NCBI GenBank assembly: GCA_016927495.1
Contig: JAFGMP010000166.1
Location: 1 to 45,492, forward strand
DNA from: Candidatus Latescibacterota bacterium
GTDB taxonomy: Bacteria; Latescibacterota; Latescibacteria; Latescibacterales; Latescibacteraceae
DNA: 45,492 nucleotides
Direction of reading: 5' to 3'
Part shown: positions 25,403 through 34,344 of the stretch, in pieces
How positions within the stretch are numbered: the stretch's first letter is position 1
Layout of the letters: each line of letters opens with the position of its first letter
Position numbers and translations under genes: made by a program
Notes under the pieces: generated by a model
What the model was told of the DNA's origin: nothing
What the model saw: only the letters and a program-made list of their open reading frames with translations
Database searches by the model: none

Positions 25403-26989
25403 ATGACACAATCCGAAAAAACGACACTGAATCGTCGTGAAATGTTAAAACGCGGAATTGTTGGTGCAGCAAGCCTTGCAGGATCGGCGTTTCATGCAAA
25501 AGGAACACAACGGGCATCCGCTCAATCGACAAACAGACCTAACATTATCATCTTCCATACCGACGATCAGAACTATGATTCTCTTGGCTGTTACGGTAAC
25601 GACGTTCTGACACCGAACTCAGACAGTCTCGCGGAGGGTGGAATCCGCTTCGATCGCGCCTACACTCCGACCGGTGTCTGTACAGCAAGCCGTTACGCTC
25701 TGGTGACCGGACAGTATCCCAGCCGCTGCAGGACAGAGGCTTTCCACAGAAGATTCCCGCCAGGTGTTATGACCGAGCCAGCGTTTAACACACACCTCGC
25801 ACCCGGGCAGGATTGTATCGCCAGCGTATTGAAAACCGCCGGCTACGATACTGGTTTCGTGGGTAAATGGGACCTCGGTGCTTTTGACGGGGACCGCATG
25901 CAGAAGTATCCGAGGACGAAGCAGTGGGGTGGCTCCTGGCGTGAATTGGATGACAACGCTGATCCCTCCGATCCGGCAGTGTCGGCTGTTCTCGAACATA
26001 ACCATACCGTAATGAGCGAATGCGTCAAACGTTTCGGCTTCGATTACGCTGAGGCAGTCCAAAACAATCCCGAAAGTTGGGGTAACCGTCTCATGAACTA
26101 CCACAATCCCGAGTGGATTACCCAGGCAGCAGTGGACTTTATCGACCGGAAACGCGACAAACCATTCTTTCTCTATCTTAACCATACGCTCCATCATATC
26201 CCCCACCCGCAGGAATCGCTTCTGATCGGTGATCCCCGTATGACACTGGGTGGTTACCTTGACCGGATTCCCGACATCATGCCTCCCAGGCGGGAGATAT
26301 TCGATCATGTGGTCCGTGAGGGTTATCGGCCCGAAACCGCTTGGTGCACCTGGATGGATGTTGCTCTCGGCGTATTACTCAAGCGGTTAGCCGAACACGG
26401 TATTTCAGATAATACCCTCATCATATACTTCAGCGACAATAATGTACCGGCCAAGTGCACCATTTATGAAGATGGTATTCGTGTACCGATGCTGCTGCGC
26501 TATCCGGCGCTCGTCAAAGGGGGCAGGCGCAGCAAACAGCTTGTGCAGAACATCGATTTCGCTCCAACAGTCTTCGATCTTGCCGGAGCGGAAATTCCTG
26601 CCGGTATGAATATGGACGGTATCAGTATGAAGCCGCTCATGCATGGAGAAGATGGGAAGATACATGATGAACTTTTCTTTGAGATCGGCTGGACCCGGGC
26701 ATGCTGCACGGAGCGCTGGAAGTATCTTGCTGTGCGCTATCCCGAAAATATGCAGGACGACAAGCCCAAGTGGCACAGCAATGCCCTGACAAACCACCAG
26801 CACCATGCGTTGCTCTGGCACCCGGCTTTCCATTACCCGGACCAACTGTACGATCTGGACATCGACCCGCACGAGGTGGTAAACTATTCGACCAATTCGC
26901 AGTATTCCGGAACTCTGAATGACATGAAGGGCAGATTGCGACGATGGCTGAAAACATTCGACAATCCATTTGGAGAATTTACAGGATAG
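25403..26989 (+). CDS. Tat-exported sulfatase with variant signature
   Basis: The 528-residue sulfatase (alkaline-phosphatase superfamily) has a twin-arginine leader (NRREMLKRGIVGAAS, hydrophobic core to about residue 30). Calcium ligands are Asp54-Asp55 (HTDDQ) and Asp345-Asn346 (FSDNN). The formylglycine signature is CTASR (Cys93, Arg97), with Ala where most sulfatases have Pro. The active-site run that usually reads GKWHLG is GKWDLG, so Lys155 is kept but the usual His is Asp157. Lys351 in AKCTIYEDGIRVP is kept. The enzyme would hydrolyse sulfate esters outside the cytoplasm after its Cys is converted to formylglycine; no maturation enzyme is encoded here. AGAGGATTTATACT precedes the ATG. 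It is more divergent from the next two sulfatases than they are from each other. Confidence 0.9.
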   Translation: MTQSEKTTLNRREMLKRGIVGAASLAGSAFHAKGTQRASAQSTNRPNIIIFHTDDQNYDSLGCYGNDVLTPNSDSLAEGGIRFDRAYTPTGVCTASRYALVTGQYPSRCRTEAFHRRFPPGVMTEPAFNTHLAPGQDCIASVLKTAGYDTGFVGKWDLGAFDGDRMQKYPRTKQWGGSWRELDDNADPSDPAVSAVLEHNHTVMSECVKRFGFDYAEAVQNNPESWGNRLMNYHNPEWITQAAVDFIDRKRDKPFFLYLNHTLHHIPHPQESLLIGDPRMTLGGYLDRIPDIMPPRREIFDHVVREGYRPETAWCTWMDVALGVLLKRLAEHGISDNTLIIYFSDNNVPAKCTIYEDGIRVPMLLRYPALVKGGRRSKQLVQNIDFAPTVFDLAGAEIPAGMNMDGISMKPLMHGEDGKIHDELFFEIGWTRACCTERWKYLAVRYPENMQDDKPKWHSNALTNHQHHALLWHPAFHYPDQLYDLDIDPHEVVNYSTNSQYSGTLNDMKGRLRRWLKTFDNPFGEFTG

Positions 26990-27025
26990 TCATTGACCTG
27001 AGTTAATGGTGTTCAATATTTTGGG

Positions 27026-27073
27026 AATACCATGAGTTATAGAAATACCATGAGTTACAGAAATACCATAGTG
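27026..27073 (+). repeat. 18-bp tandem repeat, about 2.5 copies
   Basis: Units AATACCATGAGTTATAGA (27026), AATACCATGAGTTACAGA (27044) and AATACCATAGTG (27062) have an exact 18-base period and lie between the first and second sulfatase genes. The period is a multiple of three, but there is no ribosome-binding site or gene that uses it. Confidence 0.85.
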
Positions 27074-27105
27074 AAAAAAATTGTGTGAAAGGAGTTTGAG
27101 ATATT

Positions 27106-28635
27106 ATGGATCGCAGGGATTTTATCAAGAAAACACATCTTGCCGGAGCCGGAGTTGCCCTGAGTACCGGACAAACTTTTGCATCGGCCTCAAAAGAACG
27201 GGATAACAAATCGCTGCCAGATGGTATAAAAAACATTATGGTACTGTTTGTCGATCAGCAGCGCCAGGACTGCATCGGCTGTTACGGCAATGATATTGTA
27301 CAAACACCAAACCTCGATCGTCTGGCCCGGAACGGCATACGTTTCAACAATGCCTATACTCCCGCTCCCGTTTGCACTCCTGCACGGACGTGCCTTGAAA
27401 CCGGGCTTCTTGCCCACAAACACAGGCTTATTTTCAACACTGCACGGTTGTCTTATCAGGGAGGTCTTCAGGATCCCGAATCCGGAGTACATTTTTTCAG
27501 TGAATCTTTGGATGAGAAAGGCTTCAATTGTGCCCATATTGGGAAATGGCACATAGGTACGGAAAAAAACAAACCTGTGACACGAGGTTATGATGATCTG
27601 CCGTATTACCCTGATTACGGTTATCCAGCAAAGCATCCGCACTATGTGGAGTATCTGAAAAAACAGGGTGTAAACGGATTCAACCTACTTTCGGAAATAC
27701 GCGACCCGACCGGATTCCGGTCTTATTCAGGTCTGCAGGAGGGGCCTCAATCGGCATCGATACCGGCATACCTCGCAAGTCAGACTGTCGATACCATCAA
27801 GCAATACGCACAAAGCGGCGGCCCTTTCTTCGTTTCCTGTAATTTCTGGGGTCCACATGCACCGTATAATATCACGAGAAAACATTATGAGATGTACAAA
27901 AACGAAAAAATCAAACCCTGGCCGAATTTTAACTGCAATCTCTCCGATAAACCGGGTGTAGTCAGACGGTATGGCGAATACTGGAAAACCGGCTGGTTTA
28001 CAGAACAAAATCTCCCGGAACTTATTGGTCTATATTATGGTTACATTTCCCTTATCGACGAAGAGATCGGACGAATTCTCAAAACGCTTGAAGATACCGG
28101 AGAGCTTGACAACACGCTAATAATATATTCTGCCGATCACGGCAGCAGTGTCGGTTCTTACCAGTTTTGGGATAAAGGGTTCGGTATGTACGATGTCATT
28201 ACCCGGATACCGATGATCGTTTCGCATCCCTCGATTACACCCGGTGAATCTGATGCATTTGTGACACTGCTCGATCTGGCACCAACATTTCTCGAAGCGG
28301 CCGGTTGTGAGATACCGGATAACATAGACGGCTCTTCATTAATGCCGATTCTGAGTGGTAAGCAAAAAGCAATCCGGGAAGACTATATTGTAACCGAGCA
28401 CTTCGGCCATCAGATGCCGTTCTGGCAGAGAATGGTGCGGACACAGAATTATAAATACATATATAACCCCACAGATGAGGATGAATATTACGACCTTGAT
28501 GCCGATCCCTATGAATTAACGAATGTCATCGACAGGGTCGATAAAAGAAAACTGACAGAAGCCCGTGAAATACTCATGAAGTGGATGAAAGACACCAAAG
28601 ATCCGGTGTTGTTCTGGGCAACTCCGATGTTGTAA
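27106..28635 (+). CDS. Tat-exported sulfatase, paralogue A
   Basis: The 509-residue sulfatase has a twin-arginine leader (MDRRDFIKKTHLAGAGVALS). The catalytic signature is CTPAR (Cys90, Arg94), giving formylglycine at Cys90. The other active-site runs are intact: LFVDQQR, GKWHIG (Lys147, His149), FWGPHAPY, YSADHGS and FWDKGFGMYD. It ends with the usual short C-terminal subdomain (EYYDLDADPYELTNV). AAAGGAG lies upstream of the ATG. The next gene encodes a close paralogue with the same distinctive run DLPYYPDYGYPA, so this pair arose by tandem duplication. The substrate cannot be read from sequence; the setting with GH2 and GH172 enzymes favours a glycan sulfate. Confidence 0.94.
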   Translation: MDRRDFIKKTHLAGAGVALSTGQTFASASKERDNKSLPDGIKNIMVLFVDQQRQDCIGCYGNDIVQTPNLDRLARNGIRFNNAYTPAPVCTPARTCLETGLLAHKHRLIFNTARLSYQGGLQDPESGVHFFSESLDEKGFNCAHIGKWHIGTEKNKPVTRGYDDLPYYPDYGYPAKHPHYVEYLKKQGVNGFNLLSEIRDPTGFRSYSGLQEGPQSASIPAYLASQTVDTIKQYAQSGGPFFVSCNFWGPHAPYNITRKHYEMYKNEKIKPWPNFNCNLSDKPGVVRRYGEYWKTGWFTEQNLPELIGLYYGYISLIDEEIGRILKTLEDTGELDNTLIIYSADHGSSVGSYQFWDKGFGMYDVITRIPMIVSHPSITPGESDAFVTLLDLAPTFLEAAGCEIPDNIDGSSLMPILSGKQKAIREDYIVTEHFGHQMPFWQRMVRTQNYKYIYNPTDEDEYYDLDADPYELTNVIDRVDKRKLTEAREILMKWMKDTKDPVLFWATPML

Positions 28636-28700
28636 AAATACACCAAGCTGAAAACGAGATTATATTCAATGTTTATAAATACTCGAAAGGGACAGGTTTT

Positions 28701-30269
28701 ATGCGTCGCAGAGAATTTATGAAACGGACGAATCTTGCCGGGGCAGGATTAGCGCTTGGTCGCAGCCAGAGTTATGCAACGACAGCACAAGGAAAAGACT
28801 GGCAAGAAAATGCAAAAATAGAAAATATTATAGTATTGTTTGTCGATCAGCAGCGAATGGATTGTCTGGGATGTTATGGCAATCCGGTTGTACAGACTCC
28901 CAATATTGACCGTCTGGCGCAAAATGGGATTCGTTTCAATAATGCGTTTGCTCCGACAGCGGTGTGTACACCGGCTCGAACTTCTCTGCAAACCGGTCGG
29001 TGGGCACATAAGACTGGCGTTATGCACAATACCGCATGGGGTTCCCTGACAGGTGGAGTGAAGGATCCTCCACCCTCGACACAATTCTTCAGTGATTCGC
29101 TTTCCGAAATAAACTGGAAACTCGCACACATCGGCAAATGGCATGTGGGTACCGAAAAAAACAAACCGACTGCCCACGGATACGATGACCTGCCGTATTA
29201 TCCCGATTACGGTTATCCGGCAAATCACCCGCATTACTTAGCGCATCTGAAAAAACACGGTGTCAGCAGTTTCAAATTGCTATCCGAAAAACGTGACCCG
29301 TCAGGTGAAATCCTTTATTCCGGCATTCCCGAGGGGCAGCGATCCGCTTCGATTCCGGTATACCTGGCCGATCAGACTGTCGACATTATTAAACGTTATT
29401 CCGGCAGCGAGAGACCGTTTTTTGTTTCATGCAATTTCTGGGGACCACATGAGCCTTATCGTATACCGAAAGAATATTATGATATGTACAAAAGTGAAAA
29501 TATCGAGCCCTGGCCAAATTTCGATTGCAGTCTGGCAGATAAGCCCGATATGATCAAACGGTACGGTGAATACTGGCATACCGGTTGGTTCGATAAGAAA
29601 GTGCTTTCAGGGCTGATTGCAGAATATTATGGGTATATAACGCTTATCGATGAGGAGATCGGCCGTATCCTCAAAACACTTGAGGAAGCAGGTGAACTGG
29701 ACAGCACTCTAATCATTTATTCTGCCGATCACGGCAGTACTGTCGGCTCATACCGGATGTGGGCTAAAGGTTTCGGAATGTACGACTGTGTGACTCGTAT
29801 TCCGCTGATAATTTCACACTCGTCCATACAGCCGGGAGTTTCCGATACGTTTGTTTCGCTTCTCGATTTTGCTCCGACATTTTGGGAAATAGCCGGATGT
29901 GATGTGCCTGAAGGTGTTGACGGCAATTCACTTTTACCGCTTTTGTATGGATCGGAAAACAGATTCAGCGATGAATTCATCATAACCGAGGCATTCGGTC
30001 ATCAGGTACCCTTCTGGCAGCGTATGGTGAGGACTCAGCATTCGAAATTTGTGTTTTCTCCCGCCGGTAAAGACGAATTTTACGATCTTGACTCCGATCC
30101 CTGGGAAACCAAAAATGTGATCGGTAAAATTGACAGGAAAACGCTGAACCGCCACAAAGAAATATTTTTTCAGTGGATGGAAGACAACAATGACCCGATT
30201 TTTCGCTGGTGTACCCGTATGATCGGAGGCGACGTATATAAAGGAAAAAAGGATTCGTTTATATATTAA
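28701..30269 (+). CDS. Tat-exported sulfatase, paralogue B
   Basis: The frame opens at 28581 inside the preceding gene, but the ATG at 28701 follows CGAAAGGGA and starts a clean twin-arginine leader (MRRREFMKRTNLAGAGLAL), giving 522 residues. The signature is CTPAR (Cys89, Arg93), with GKWHVG, FWGPHEPY, YSADHGS and MWAKGFGMYD all present. It aligns with the upstream sulfatase along its whole length without large gaps, the clearest tandem duplication in the window. The 65-base gap suggests cotranscription. Differences cluster in the leader and in surface segments, while active-site runs are nearly identical, so the two enzymes probably act on the same class of substrate. Confidence 0.94.
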   Translation: MRRREFMKRTNLAGAGLALGRSQSYATTAQGKDWQENAKIENIIVLFVDQQRMDCLGCYGNPVVQTPNIDRLAQNGIRFNNAFAPTAVCTPARTSLQTGRWAHKTGVMHNTAWGSLTGGVKDPPPSTQFFSDSLSEINWKLAHIGKWHVGTEKNKPTAHGYDDLPYYPDYGYPANHPHYLAHLKKHGVSSFKLLSEKRDPSGEILYSGIPEGQRSASIPVYLADQTVDIIKRYSGSERPFFVSCNFWGPHEPYRIPKEYYDMYKSENIEPWPNFDCSLADKPDMIKRYGEYWHTGWFDKKVLSGLIAEYYGYITLIDEEIGRILKTLEEAGELDSTLIIYSADHGSTVGSYRMWAKGFGMYDCVTRIPLIISHSSIQPGVSDTFVSLLDFAPTFWEIAGCDVPEGVDGNSLLPLLYGSENRFSDEFIITEAFGHQVPFWQRMVRTQHSKFVFSPAGKDEFYDLDSDPWETKNVIGKIDRKTLNRHKEIFFQWMEDNNDPIFRWCTRMIGGDVYKGKKDSFIY

Positions 30270-30586
30270 GGTTTATGATTCGTCAAAAAGTCAGATGCTT
30301 TTTTGACATGTAGTTTATATTTTTTTATTGCTATACTCTCTCCCATGTTTCACTCAGGCGAGGGGGAGCCATACTTCAAACGCTCGAATCAATTCCCTCT
30401 TCCTTCGGGAGAGGAAAATCATCCATTCTTTGTAGTAGGAGCGGTTCGCGAACCGCCCCTACAGTATTCAAAAGACGAAATGGAGTGATAGCGTGTTCAT
30501 TCAAAAATCAGCTTTTAACTAACAAGAATACTTTTTTCCGGATCATTAAATTTTCAGCGTATATTTTTTACAATTTGGGATAAATC
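30270..30586. other. Repeat-bearing intergenic region
   Basis: There is no convincing gene; the open frame at 30303-30488 runs through palindromic DNA. The region contains a CTCTCCC/GGGAGAGG-type imperfect hairpin (about 30389-30415) and a strong palindrome at 30435-30462, both described as intergenic repeats. The remainder is AT-rich and should contain the promoter of the next gene. Confidence 0.6.
30435..30462. repeat. GTAGG...CCTAC palindrome with GCGGTTCGCGAACCGC core
   Basis: The 16-bp core at 30441-30456 is a perfect palindrome, and the flanks GTAGG and CCTAC extend the pairing to 14 bp per arm with one mismatch. The right flank CCCCTACAG is shared with the hairpin at 4438-4462. Confidence 0.8.
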
Positions 30587-31132
30587 ATGATTTTCTCGGG
30601 ACAAAATCGTCGTGTTTTCGTGAAAACTTTTGGAGCCGGCTTTGCAGGCCTTTCCATTTTTGGGAAAGATATCGGCTGTATGCAAATTACAGGAGATAAA
30701 GCAATGAGAACAATTGTCAGTGAAGGTTTCGGACGCATTATTATTTTGAGTTTTGACCGAGGTGAAAAACTGCGTGAGGGAATCAGGGATAAAATGGCGG
30801 AACTGGGTATAAAAAACGCGGTTCTTGTGAGCGCTATCGGAACATTTGAAAAAGCGAGGTTCCACAGGATTACCACGACAAAACCGGATTCCGAAAATGA
30901 GGTCTTTACCATAGAAGGTCCAATGGAGCTTGCGGCAGTGGATGGTATCGTTGCAGATGGTGAACCACACTTTCATATGGTTTTTCAGGATATGGACAGA
31001 GCATATGCAGCTCATCTTGAAGATGGTTCGATTATATGTTATCTGGCTGAAATTGTGCTTGCCGAGATCAAAAATGTAGAATTGACACGCAAGCCCAATG
31101 AATATGGTATCGGATTGCTGCGCGAAAAATAG
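30587..31132 (+). CDS. PPC/DUF296-domain protein with an optional Tat leader
   Basis: The longer start gives 181 residues with a twin-arginine-like leader (NRRVFVKTFGAGFAG). An in-frame ATG at 30704 has a much better ribosome-binding site (ACAGGAGATAAAGCA) and would yield a 142-residue protein that begins exactly at the domain (MRTIVSEGFGRIIIL). The PPC domain (PF03479) is trimeric and binds metal through HFH and a later His; here these are His128, His130 and His143 in the long numbering (GEPHFHMVFQD, AHLEDG). In plants the domain joins AT-hook DNA-binding proteins; in bacteria its role is unknown. Whether it is exported depends on which start is used. It precedes the GH2 gene by 49 bases and is probably cotranscribed with it. 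Confidence 0.85.
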   Translation: MIFSGQNRRVFVKTFGAGFAGLSIFGKDIGCMQITGDKAMRTIVSEGFGRIIILSFDRGEKLREGIRDKMAELGIKNAVLVSAIGTFEKARFHRITTTKPDSENEVFTIEGPMELAAVDGIVADGEPHFHMVFQDMDRAYAAHLEDGSIICYLAEIVLAEIKNVELTRKPNEYGIGLLREK

Positions 31133-31181
31133 GATTATTAATAATTATGTTACATACGATAAGATCGGAAAGGTATATGTT

Positions 31182-34100
31182 ATGAGTGCTGGTGCACGGA
31201 TACTTTTATGCCTCTTTTTGCTGATTTTCAATTTCGTTGCCAGGAATATCAATGCCGAACCGGGGCGATATGTTGAAGAATTATCCGGTGAAGGCTGGAA
31301 ACTTTGGCTCGATCTCGACGCGAAGTGGAGGAATGATCCTGTTTCTCTTCCCCCTGTACAAGTTAAAGCGCTTCCGGTTAACGAGCCATCATGCGGATGG
31401 GGAAATCTCGAAAAACTGTATGACAAAGATGTGTCGGTTCCGGGGACAGTCGAAGAGCATTTCTGGGGAGCAAACGGTAATATTCATGGGATTGCAGGAG
31501 ACTACAGAGGTGTGTCATGGTGGAGCAGAACATTCATGTTGGATTCATCCCTTCATGGAAAAAAGATAGCCCTTCTGTTCGATTCGGTGAATCTTCGCGC
31601 CGAGATATACGTCAATCGGCGGTTAATCGGTTATGACGTTGTCGGTAATACACCGTTTGAGGTCGATATAACCGATGTTGCGGAATTCGGCAAAGAAAAC
31701 TGCCTCGATGTCCGTATCACCGACCCTGTTGGGAATTTCACATGGGAAGACAACGACATCATGCGATGGGGAAACAACAGTGTTCCTGCGGTACACGGTT
31801 TCGGCGGAATCACCGGTAAAGTTTTTATACGGGCGACCGACTCTTTATATATTGACAATATCTATGTTGAGAATAAACCGTCGGTTACGGATGCCGAAAT
31901 ATTCGTTACCATGAAAAACGAGACCGGTTCGGTACAAAACGGTAATTTGACCATAAAGGTTCATGAGTGGCTCGATCCTGATGAAGTCATTTGGGAAAAA
32001 ACTCAGAAGACTACAGTTGCGCCTGATGAACAGATCTATGCATTTAAAGTAAACGCTTCACATGCAAAACCATGGAACATTCGTGACGCTCACCTCTATA
32101 CGGCTTCGGTTATTTTTACCGAAGAACATGGTGCTGCAAGAGATTCCGCAGAGCAGCGCTTCGGATTCCGGTATTTCACCGTCGATGAAAAAAATGGTGA
32201 TAAACGGTTTTATCTTAACGGGAAACGGGTATTTCTGTTTGCTGCGATGACACGTGGTTTCTGGCCGAAAAACGGGATGTTTCCCACACCTGAAATGGCC
32301 CGCCGTGATGTGGAGATGACAGTAAAACTTGGGTATAACATGATGCTCTTTCACCGTGCCATTGGACAGCACTATGTCACCGAACTATGCGACGAAGCCG
32401 GAATACTGGTATATGAGGAACCGGGAGGGTACCGCTGTACACCCGATCCGGACGATATGTCCAAAACCTGGCGTCGTGAAAAGCTGAAACGTATGGTAAT
32501 CCGTGACCGGTCGTATCCCTCTATGGTGATATACAACCTTAAAAATGAGGCCTCGAATCCTCCGGATGATGACGATATCGCAAATGTCAGGATGGTGCAT
32601 GAGCTTGACCCCGGCCGTATAATCACTTACAACAGCGACAGAAACCGTGATATACCCTATACTGAGTCGATAAATCCCGACCCGTACAAGCTGCATATGC
32701 TCCCGTTCGACGATACGCTGTATTATCACGGCTGGTTCGACCACCATCACTGGTTTGCCTACGGCGGATATGTGGACACCAACTATAATAATCCCGAGTT
32801 TTATCTCCGTGGGGTAGTGGATGCCCCTGTGGTACCGACTCCGGCTGATTCGGTTAACAGTCTGCCCCGTGACGAGATCATTTTCTGGGGCGAGGAAGGC
32901 CAGTGGGGAACTATGATGCGTCTGGAGAAAATCAGAAACGAACTACTGCGTACCGGCGCTGATGGTTTCAGGGAGCAAAAGATTCTTCACCTCTACGATA
33001 ATTTTGACCGGTTTCTCGATGAGAGTGGATTCCGGAAATTTTTCCCGACTGTGGATGATTTCACGCTCAGTATGGGTGAAAACCTGCATTATTTCCACGG
33101 ACGCAGTCTGGAAAATGTCCGTATGGGAAACATTTCGGACGGATACAATCTCAACGGCTGGGCAGCTCCGGAAACCTCCGAAGACATTGTGAGTGTGTAC
33201 CGCTTTCCCACAGCCGATACGGCAATTCTCTCATATTATGCACAGCCTTTGTATATTGCGGTTAAGATTCACGACAAGGTGCTGTCCTCAGGTATGTCGG
33301 CGGTCGCTGATTTCTTTATCATCAATGAGGAGAATATTCGTGGGAAGCATACGCTCGATATACACGTAATTGATCCCGAAGGAAAGGTCATTTATTCCAA
33401 CTCACAACGGGTGAATATACTTGGCGGTGAAGAATATGGCCAATTGCTGGTACGAGATGTCGTTTTACCTGCAGTCGACCTGCCGGGATACTATACGGTC
33501 AAGGCGGAACTCAAAAGTGGGGAAAAGATTGTCACTTCCGGCTGTGATGAAATATTTACCGTTGATTATACCGGTGTAGGTCTGAGAGGAAGTTATGCTG
33601 TTATCGATACAAGCGGCACCATCAATGCCTTTTTGGAACAGTACCGCGGTGTAACTCTGCCTGAATTCGATCCCGGGGAACCGGCGCCCGATTGTATAGT
33701 TATCGGTTCGCATGATTTCGCACGAGCCAGTGCACCCTATAAAAGCCGTTATATCAATCCGGTGATGGAATGCGCCGCCAACGGTTCGACGGTGATCATT
33801 CTGGATCAGGCGGATACATGGGCGGAAATGATGACCAACAACCACCGTCACCCGGCGCTTGAATATACCCGAAGCGTTTCCATGGGGAACAACGGCAGAT
33901 TGATAGCCGGGAACGACCCGGTATTGGACGGTTTACCGGTAGAACAGGCGATGAACTGGGAATATCAGACGTTTTACCGCGGGAACGTATGGGGACTCGA
34001 CATGACGATGAAAGGCACCGAACAAATTGTTGCGCTTGTTTCGCAGAACCGTAAGGATATTGTCAGCGCACTGACCCGTATCCCATATATGCGCGGACAG

Positions 34101-34217
34101 ATTTATCTTTGTACCCTTAATATATTGTCGGGACTGGCTTCGGCGACACCGCAGTCGTCAATGGCAAAAAAGCTGTTTCTGAATCTGCTGGAGAAATCGG
34201 CGGAGAATTTGTATTGA
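31182..34217 (+). CDS. Exported glycoside hydrolase family 2 enzyme
   Basis: The frame opens at 31098 within the preceding gene, but the ATG at 31182 follows GGAAAGG and starts a signal peptide (MSAGARILLCLFLLIF, cut near INAEPG), giving 1011 residues. Domain order is the GH2 one: sugar-binding jelly roll (about 35-220, GVSWWSRTF, AEIYVNRRLIG), Ig-like domain (about 225-335) and TIM barrel (about 340-600). Additional C-terminal domains follow. The likely acid/base is Glu456 (YNLKNEAS) and the nucleophile is Glu571 or Glu572 (FWGEEGQW). GH2 includes beta-galactosidases, glucuronidases and mannosidases; specificity is not readable here. The C-terminal 300 residues include a DPGEPAPDCIVIGSHD segment resembling a Rossmann-like or glutamine-amidotransferase-like fold. 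Export fits a role beside the sulfatases. Confidence 0.9.
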   Translation: MSAGARILLCLFLLIFNFVARNINAEPGRYVEELSGEGWKLWLDLDAKWRNDPVSLPPVQVKALPVNEPSCGWGNLEKLYDKDVSVPGTVEEHFWGANGNIHGIAGDYRGVSWWSRTFMLDSSLHGKKIALLFDSVNLRAEIYVNRRLIGYDVVGNTPFEVDITDVAEFGKENCLDVRITDPVGNFTWEDNDIMRWGNNSVPAVHGFGGITGKVFIRATDSLYIDNIYVENKPSVTDAEIFVTMKNETGSVQNGNLTIKVHEWLDPDEVIWEKTQKTTVAPDEQIYAFKVNASHAKPWNIRDAHLYTASVIFTEEHGAARDSAEQRFGFRYFTVDEKNGDKRFYLNGKRVFLFAAMTRGFWPKNGMFPTPEMARRDVEMTVKLGYNMMLFHRAIGQHYVTELCDEAGILVYEEPGGYRCTPDPDDMSKTWRREKLKRMVIRDRSYPSMVIYNLKNEASNPPDDDDIANVRMVHELDPGRIITYNSDRNRDIPYTESINPDPYKLHMLPFDDTLYYHGWFDHHHWFAYGGYVDTNYNNPEFYLRGVVDAPVVPTPADSVNSLPRDEIIFWGEEGQWGTMMRLEKIRNELLRTGADGFREQKILHLYDNFDRFLDESGFRKFFPTVDDFTLSMGENLHYFHGRSLENVRMGNISDGYNLNGWAAPETSEDIVSVYRFPTADTAILSYYAQPLYIAVKIHDKVLSSGMSAVADFFIINEENIRGKHTLDIHVIDPEGKVIYSNSQRVNILGGEEYGQLLVRDVVLPAVDLPGYYTVKAELKSGEKIVTSGCDEIFTVDYTGVGLRGSYAVIDTSGTINAFLEQYRGVTLPEFDPGEPAPDCIVIGSHDFARASAPYKSRYINPVMECAANGSTVIILDQADTWAEMMTNNHRHPALEYTRSVSMGNNGRLIAGNDPVLDGLPVEQAMNWEYQTFYRGNVWGLDMTMKGTEQIVALVSQNRKDIVSALTRIPYMRGQIYLCTLNILSGLASATPQSSMAKKLFLNLLEKSAENLY

Positions 34218-34222
34218 TCGAT

Positions 34223-34296
34223 TGTCAATGCGAGGCGCAGCCGAAGCAATCCCAAAATCGAGATTGCTTCGTTCATTCTGTTCTCTCGCAATGACA
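34223..34296. repeat. 74-bp palindromic intergenic repeat
   Basis: The outer arms TGTCAATGCGAG (34223-34234) and CTCGCAATGACA (34285-34296) are reverse complements with one mismatch. An inner perfect 10-bp stem pairs CGAAGCAATC (34242-34251) with GATTGCTTCG (34262-34271). From general familiarity, TGTCATTGCGAGG...GAAGCAATC elements are very common intergenic repeats in many bacterial genomes. It sits between convergent genes and could also act as a terminator-like structure. Confidence 0.85.
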
Positions 34297-34344
34297 GCGT
34301 TTGAGCTGTGTTGAATCAATCACCATATTTACGTGTTAGAACAC

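Noticed and set aside
27026..27073. 18-bp direct repeats as a CRISPR array
   Set aside because: Units are contiguous with no spacers, only about 2.5 copies exist, and no cas gene is present.
30303..30488. 61-codon open frame after the third sulfatase
   Set aside because: It spans two palindromic intergenic repeats and has no ribosome-binding site.
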